From the NCBI GenBank assembly GCA_036346395.1, contig CM070599.1, forward strand, positions 25,287,232 to 25,351,231: a stretch of 64,000 nt of DNA. Direction: 5' to 3'. Numbering within the stretch: position 1 is the first letter of the stretch; the number at the start of each line of letters is the position of its first letter. Below the pieces are notes generated by a model. It was not told the DNA's origin. It made no database searches and was given only the letters and a program-made list of their open reading frames with translations. The DNA comes from Hsuehochloa calcarea. Taxonomy: Eukaryota; Streptophyta; Magnoliopsida; Poales; Poaceae. Positions 59,086-64,000 of this stretch are shown here, piece by piece. The translations under genes were made by a program, and so were the position numbers.

Positions 59086-59405
59086 ACCTGTCATGGGCAG
59101 CCCAAGCCCAGCCGATTTTTCAGGCTTAGGCCTTATTTTTTCGACCCAAAGGCTTGGCCCGAAGCCCGAAAAAGCCTAACAGTAATAATAAAGTATTAAA
59201 TATTAGTTTTTTCTTAAAATAAATAAAATATTAATATTTATTCCAAAAAATAAAATAGCAAATATTTTATAGAAAAACACGATTTCCGAGCTTCGGGCTG
59301 GGCTTCGTGCCTAGCATATGTTGGGTCAGGCAGGGCTTTAGCATGCCGGTTTAGGACCGAGCTTTTCCGGGCCGAGCTTCGGCCTGGGGTTTGAACATGT
59401 TACTC
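59086..59405. mobile_element. hAT-like MITE with GGGCTT/AAGCCC-rich ends
   Basis: CG-rich ends built from GGCCCGAAGCCCGA- and CGAGCTTCGGGCTGGGC-type words in inverted arrangement, an AT-rich centre (59180-59280), and outer words ACCTGTCATGGGC and CCTGGGGTTTGAACATG. This resembles the common grass hAT MITEs. Target duplication not resolved. Confidence 0.5.
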
Positions 59406-59419
59406 TTGCCCTATGCCTT

Positions 59420-62400
59420 AGTTGCTCCGGCTGCTGCTGGTGAATGAAGATCAAAGAGAGAGCAGGCGAGCAGCAAACACAACACACAACCAGAGAGATG
59501 AGAGGAGAAGAAGTGAAGCTCTGTCTAGCTTGGTGGCTCTTGCTCGATCTACTTCAAGCTCATGGTCGAAGGCTCAAACATGGTTGGATAGCCTCCAAAC
59601 TTGGTGAGTTTGTTCTACACTTAGAGCACTTTGATTTGGTTAGTTGGTTTGAGGACTGGTTGATTAGAGCACTGGATTTGAGAGGAGTTCAGTCAATTCG
59701 AGTTGCAGTGTACTCAGAGGTGCACAATCTTTGTAGTTGATCAAATTTGAGGGTCAAATGGTGTCGGATTGAGCTGAAATTTTGACATCATGTAAGGACT
59801 CAATGAGCTACATTCCTGCCAAGTTTCACGCAATTTGAATCAGTGGTTTTCAAGATATGAACTGAAGACCGAAGTGGACAGAAACAACACTACTCTTTTT
59901 AGATGATTTTAGCTACCGCTTGTTACATGTTGTCAAGTGTGGTTGTTGTTAATGATGATGCCAAGTTTGTAATTTGATGAAGATGTTGATGTTGTTGTAG
60001 TCTCTAGAGGTTATGGAGAAGACTCCATTATATCCATTGTTGCTAATAGTGGAAGTTTGGAGTGGACCGATTGGTCCCATGGTTTTTTTACTCACCTTGA
60101 CTATGTGGTAGGGGCGGGCCCAATAATGGTCTTTAACATCCCATTTTCGGTTGGTGAGCGGTGTTTGTCGTTTGTCAAAATCTTGTTTGAATTCAAACTT
60201 CAAACCTCATTTCAAATTTTGGTTCCTTTTTCCTTTTCTCTTGGGCTCGACCCATTTCTCTCATGGGCTTGGCACGTCCTTCCTTGGCCCACTCCTTTGT
60301 CCTCTTTCCCGGATCAGCCTCCTCCTGCCAGCCTAGAGCGCGCTCGAGACGCGTCCTCGCCACTCCGCCGCCCGGTCAGTGCGCTGCAGCCGCCTACTTG
60401 CCTCGCCGTCCCATCCCCGAGCCGCTCACACCTGCTCCGCCCCTCCTGGACGTCGCCTTCTTCGCCCTAGTGTCATCACTCCCGCCAAGTCGCATCGCCT
60501 GCCCCGCTCACCGTGCGTGCTGCGCTTACGCATGCACGCTCGCACCAGCCTCACCTGCTCGTCCTCGTCCCGGCCCGGCTCCCCTTGCCGCATGTCTGCG
60601 TCAGCACGCGCCCATACCGCGTAGAGCATGCCCATCTCGCGTGTCCGCCGCTCCCGCTGGTCCTCGCCCATACAGCACACCTCCGAGCCCCAACGGCTCC
60701 TTTCTCCCCTCTCCGGCTATAAAGAGCCCAGTGCACCTCCCCTTGTCTCTCCTCCTCACCCCTCCTCGGTAAGCTCTGCCAAATAAAGCACCCGAACTCC
60801 CCTTGTTGGTCGTGCCGCGCCGTCGACATTTCGCTGCCCTAGTGACCCCACCGCCACGCCACCACCGTCATCACACGTTCGGACCGCAAGGAAGCTTCCC
60901 CCTAAGTCGATTCACTTTTAGTCCACCGACGCCTCCAGATTTCGCCTTCTTCTCCTACCTCCGGTCGCAACCTTCCCCACCGTCGTTCTCCGACCACCGT
61001 CCATCTCTGGTCTTCCTTTTTGTCCCGGTGAGTTCCCCTCCCTATGCTCTTGCTCGTGCTCACCTTCCCTAGCTCAATGTGTCATTGAAACCCCTAAGTC
61101 TGTCGTAACTGTGGCGCCACCGCCTCTAGCTCCATTGCCGCCGCTCCGATACGCCGCCAGCCCCGCCGCCGGTACCCTGATGGCCGCCATCCTCTTAGCA
61201 TCTCGTTTTTGGCCTCACCTGACATTGTTGTTCCTTCCCCGTCGGCGGCGAGCCAGAGCCGCAAGTGCCCAAGGAGCTCCCTCTGCTGTCTGAAAACAAG
61301 ACCAACATTGTAGCGTGTTAATGGCCCGGATCGCTATCATCAATTAACGGCTAAGCAATGATTAGCCGAGTTAAATGATGATTTGACTACCGCATTAAGT
61401 CGTTGACTAGTGGGACCTGTGGAATAGTTAATGACCGGCATTTAAAACCCAGTTTTCCCTTTCAGCGGCTGACAAGTGGGCCCGACACACAGTAAAAGCC
61501 CTGGTGCACCTGTGGACCATGCACAGTGCATGTTGACCTCCGGTCCATGCACTGTTCACCGTGAGCCAGGCCACTGTTCAGTGGCCCCATGTTAGAAAGA
61601 CGTTCTCTCTCTCCTCTTTTTATTTTCTGGATTTATTTTCAGATTAAAACTTCGGAGGTTCCATTCTACTCTGTTATAACTCTGATTTAAGTGAAATTTG
61701 TTTCTATTTTTTAAATTCAAGATCTACCTTTTGGCTATGGTTTTATTCATTTTGGAGTTTATTTATTATTATTTTTTTGTTTGCTTGTTTGTTCTTTTTC
61801 CAACACATTCGTCCGAGTAGAGTTCGAAAAAGCGAAGATCTCTAATTTGATCAAGCACAAGACTACCAAGACCCTCTCACCTTTAATTCAGGTGAGTCAA
61901 TACTTTAATCATATTGATCCTATATTTTATGCAAACTATATTCTTTTAAATTAACAACTTGCATGCTTAATTCCTTATGCAAATGCATGTTAAATCTTTA
62001 AGAGGTAGTCACATACCTACTTGGTAATTAAATATTAATATGCCATCCTTGTCACTTGAATCACCTGATCCTTCTCACTCTAGATAATTAAGTGGTAACT
62101 CTACTAGTTATAAGTTGTACTTAGGCGTCATGTTAGTCTTGCTTAAGTATTAGGGCATTAATTGCCCTAATAATCATCTTTTAATCATGAAATTGGTTTT
62201 GGGCAGTCATTGGGGCAAATGACTGAAATGGTGGAGATAATTTAATTTATACTTCTAAAAAACCATAATAACTTGTTGTTACCACATCTGGATAGATGGT
62301 ATGTTGGTTGGTGCTATCGTAGCACGAGAATTGGTGGAATGTGGAATGAACCGCCCAGATAACCCTAAGGACTTAATCATGTGATGACTTTCCAATGTAA

Positions 62401-63640
62401 AATAGTGCAACCACAAGTCTATAATGGTGTCGATCTGGCTAAATAATTTGTATTAATCATTACGGATTGCACCAAGTAGATGACCCGCAACGTCGTAAGC
62501 CTTTGTGGCTCGGGTTGGGGTGCACTGCTTACGCATCTATGTGAACGTATGTTGTGAAGGCGCAATAGGGGGTCTGGGTAAGGGTTGACGCAAGTGTGGG
62601 AGCGTAACCCTTCTCAGGTGAAACCTTAGCTGGTATAACAAATATTGGGGGATGCATTGTAAAGACATTGTGGTAATCTCTGTTTAATTCACATGTTTAA
62701 GGAAATATGTGTAATATCAAAATGATTATCTCTTGTGGGTAAAGTGTACAGTCTCTGCAAAGTATAAACTGTTCAAACAACCGTGCCCATGGTCATGGCG
62801 GGCATAGGAACTTACTAGAGTTAGTTCTATTTATAAAACTTTGTGGGTGAGATGAAAAATATGTCGGGCTCACCTAGCCCTGAATTTGGATTTTTCCTAG
62901 GTAGTTGTACCCAGTGATGTCAATAGGTGGAAGTAACCCCAATTAAAATTAAGTATAAGGTGGAGGTAACCTTCACTATTATAAATATTACGTAATTACT
63001 CTTTTTAATAAAATGTGTTTTGGTTAAAATACTAAGTGATAGGAATTTCTAATTACGATAATTGAAAATATTGCTTTTAGCAAATAAAAGAACTCAGGCC
63101 ATCCTTGTAAAGCCTTGCATGTATAATATTGCATCCTGTGTATTGGCTCGCGAGCACGGAAGTTGTATTCATCCTCGCTCCTCCAACCCTCAGAGTATGT
63201 GGATCAAGGACACTACGCCTACTACGAGGATCCAGAAGTTAATGGACAAGGCAATAATGAAGAGTAGTTTAGTCTTTAGTTGTTCTGGTCTTACCTCAGT
63301 CTAACTGGCTCAGTCAGTGCTTGTGTATATCTAATATTATCCAAGTCTTTTGGGTAATTTCGGATGTACACAGGTTACCCCAGTCGCTTGCCTGTGGAGA
63401 GATGTGCTCTCACCATTTTGGCTTATGTTGTCGCTTCGGCTTTTATGTAATGTAATCATTTTGCCTTGTTCGGCCCTATTGTAAAACTCAACCCAATGTA
63501 GTCTTTGTGACTCTAATGTTTGTAGTATAATGTTTGGTTTGGTATACACACTTGTATGAAATGATTCAGTAATGTATCTGTGAACACTATCTACTGATCC
63601 TGGGAATAGTGCAGTGGTTTTCATAGAGTATTCTGGATTT
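59420..63640 (+). mobile_element. Gypsy-LTR-like repetitive DNA
   Basis: An AT-rich stretch runs into a CG-rich leader (60260-61280) with a promoter-like CGGCTATAAAGAGCC near 60714. After it come a splice-like CCCGGTGAGTTCC near 61027, a long AT-rich tract, and a distal half with GTGCCCATGGTCATGGCGGG (near 62783) and many short noncoding words. This pattern recalls the long LTRs and leaders of rice Gypsy elements. No gag or pol is visible and no second LTR copy lies in the window, so ends and family are not established. Confidence 0.35.
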
Positions 63641-63666
63641 CAAAATCCAAGTCCGATAGGGTCACG

Positions 63667-63684
63667 GGTGTTCAATTGAACACC
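63667..63684. repeat. Perfect 18-bp palindrome
   Basis: GGTGTTCAATTGAACACC. It may belong to a dispersed repeat boundary. Confidence 0.9.
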
Positions 63685-64000
63685 ATTTTTTTTTCAAAAT
63701 ACTTTGTATTTAGTAGATATATTATGCATATATGTTGTTAATTAGACTAAATACTTCACATTTATACCCAATAGATTTTAGCCCACTCTCATGCCTCTCT
63801 CCAACTTGTCTCAATTAGTGCGGCTCAACCCACCAACCCGATAGTTTTCAGCCCATTAGGAGACCCCTCCCCTCAAACCAAGTCATAACCTCTCACTCTA
63901 AGGCCGTCAGGCGGCGCTAGTGCATGAGTCCACGAGACAATGCGATTTGGTGCCAAACGAGAAGACGAGGGCGAGCTCCGGGCTCTGGCTTGATCTCGGC
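63685..64000. other. Terminal stretch, nothing supported
   Basis: AT-rich, turning CG-richer at the very end. No gene recognised. Confidence 0.5.

Noticed and set aside
60263..61293. Several Pro/Ala/Arg-rich ORFs in the CG-rich block
   Set aside because: Low-complexity open frames exist on both strands, as expected from CG-rich leader or LTR DNA; no domain is visible.

Overview
This is a plant nuclear window, almost certainly from a grass and most probably rice or another Oryza. The evidence is intron-rich genes with CpG-rich 5' ends, heavy loading with Ty1/Copia LTR retrotransposons, and protein family variants typical of grasses. From memory, unchecked, the order of a family-2 alpha-amylase, an At1g32220-like reductase and a POL-like PP2C fits rice chromosome 4. 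No bacterial, plasmid, organellar, tRNA, rRNA or CRISPR feature was seen.

Layout. (1) 95-4472 (+): nine exons of an alpha-amylase without its first exon. One intron holds a broken Copia fragment and another a 77-bp hAT-type MITE. (2) 4531-9950: two small non-autonomous LTR elements in opposite orientation. Each carries a fragment of a different host gene, one for the molybdopterin synthase large subunit and one for a GH3 beta-xylosidase. Unassigned repeat-like DNA surrounds them. (3) 10036-20253: a Sirevirus-like Copia element (element B) with a 5'-truncated left LTR. (4) 21168-39127: an older Copia element with 107-bp LTRs (element C). It was later hit by a complete 11-kb Sirevirus-like element (element A, 22144-33146) and by a solo LTR (36499-38316, minus). 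Target-site duplications close the outer element and element A exactly; that of the solo LTR has one mismatch. (5) 39140-43774: an acidic unrecognised ORF, then a seven-exon plastid NAD(P)-binding reductase gene with a GC-AG intron. (6) 45566-49051 (-): a small hypothetical ORF and a three-exon PP2C of the POL/PLL type. (7) 50650-64000: repeats, MITEs, a possible PIF/Harbinger-sized element and Gypsy-LTR-like DNA, with no convincing host gene.

The three intact host genes show no operon-like cooperation: starch breakdown, plastid redox or lipid-associated reductase, and signalling phosphatase. The retroelements explain most of 4.5-39 kb. Most breaks in element A are short indels, also between its own LTRs, so some may be consensus errors rather than real decay.
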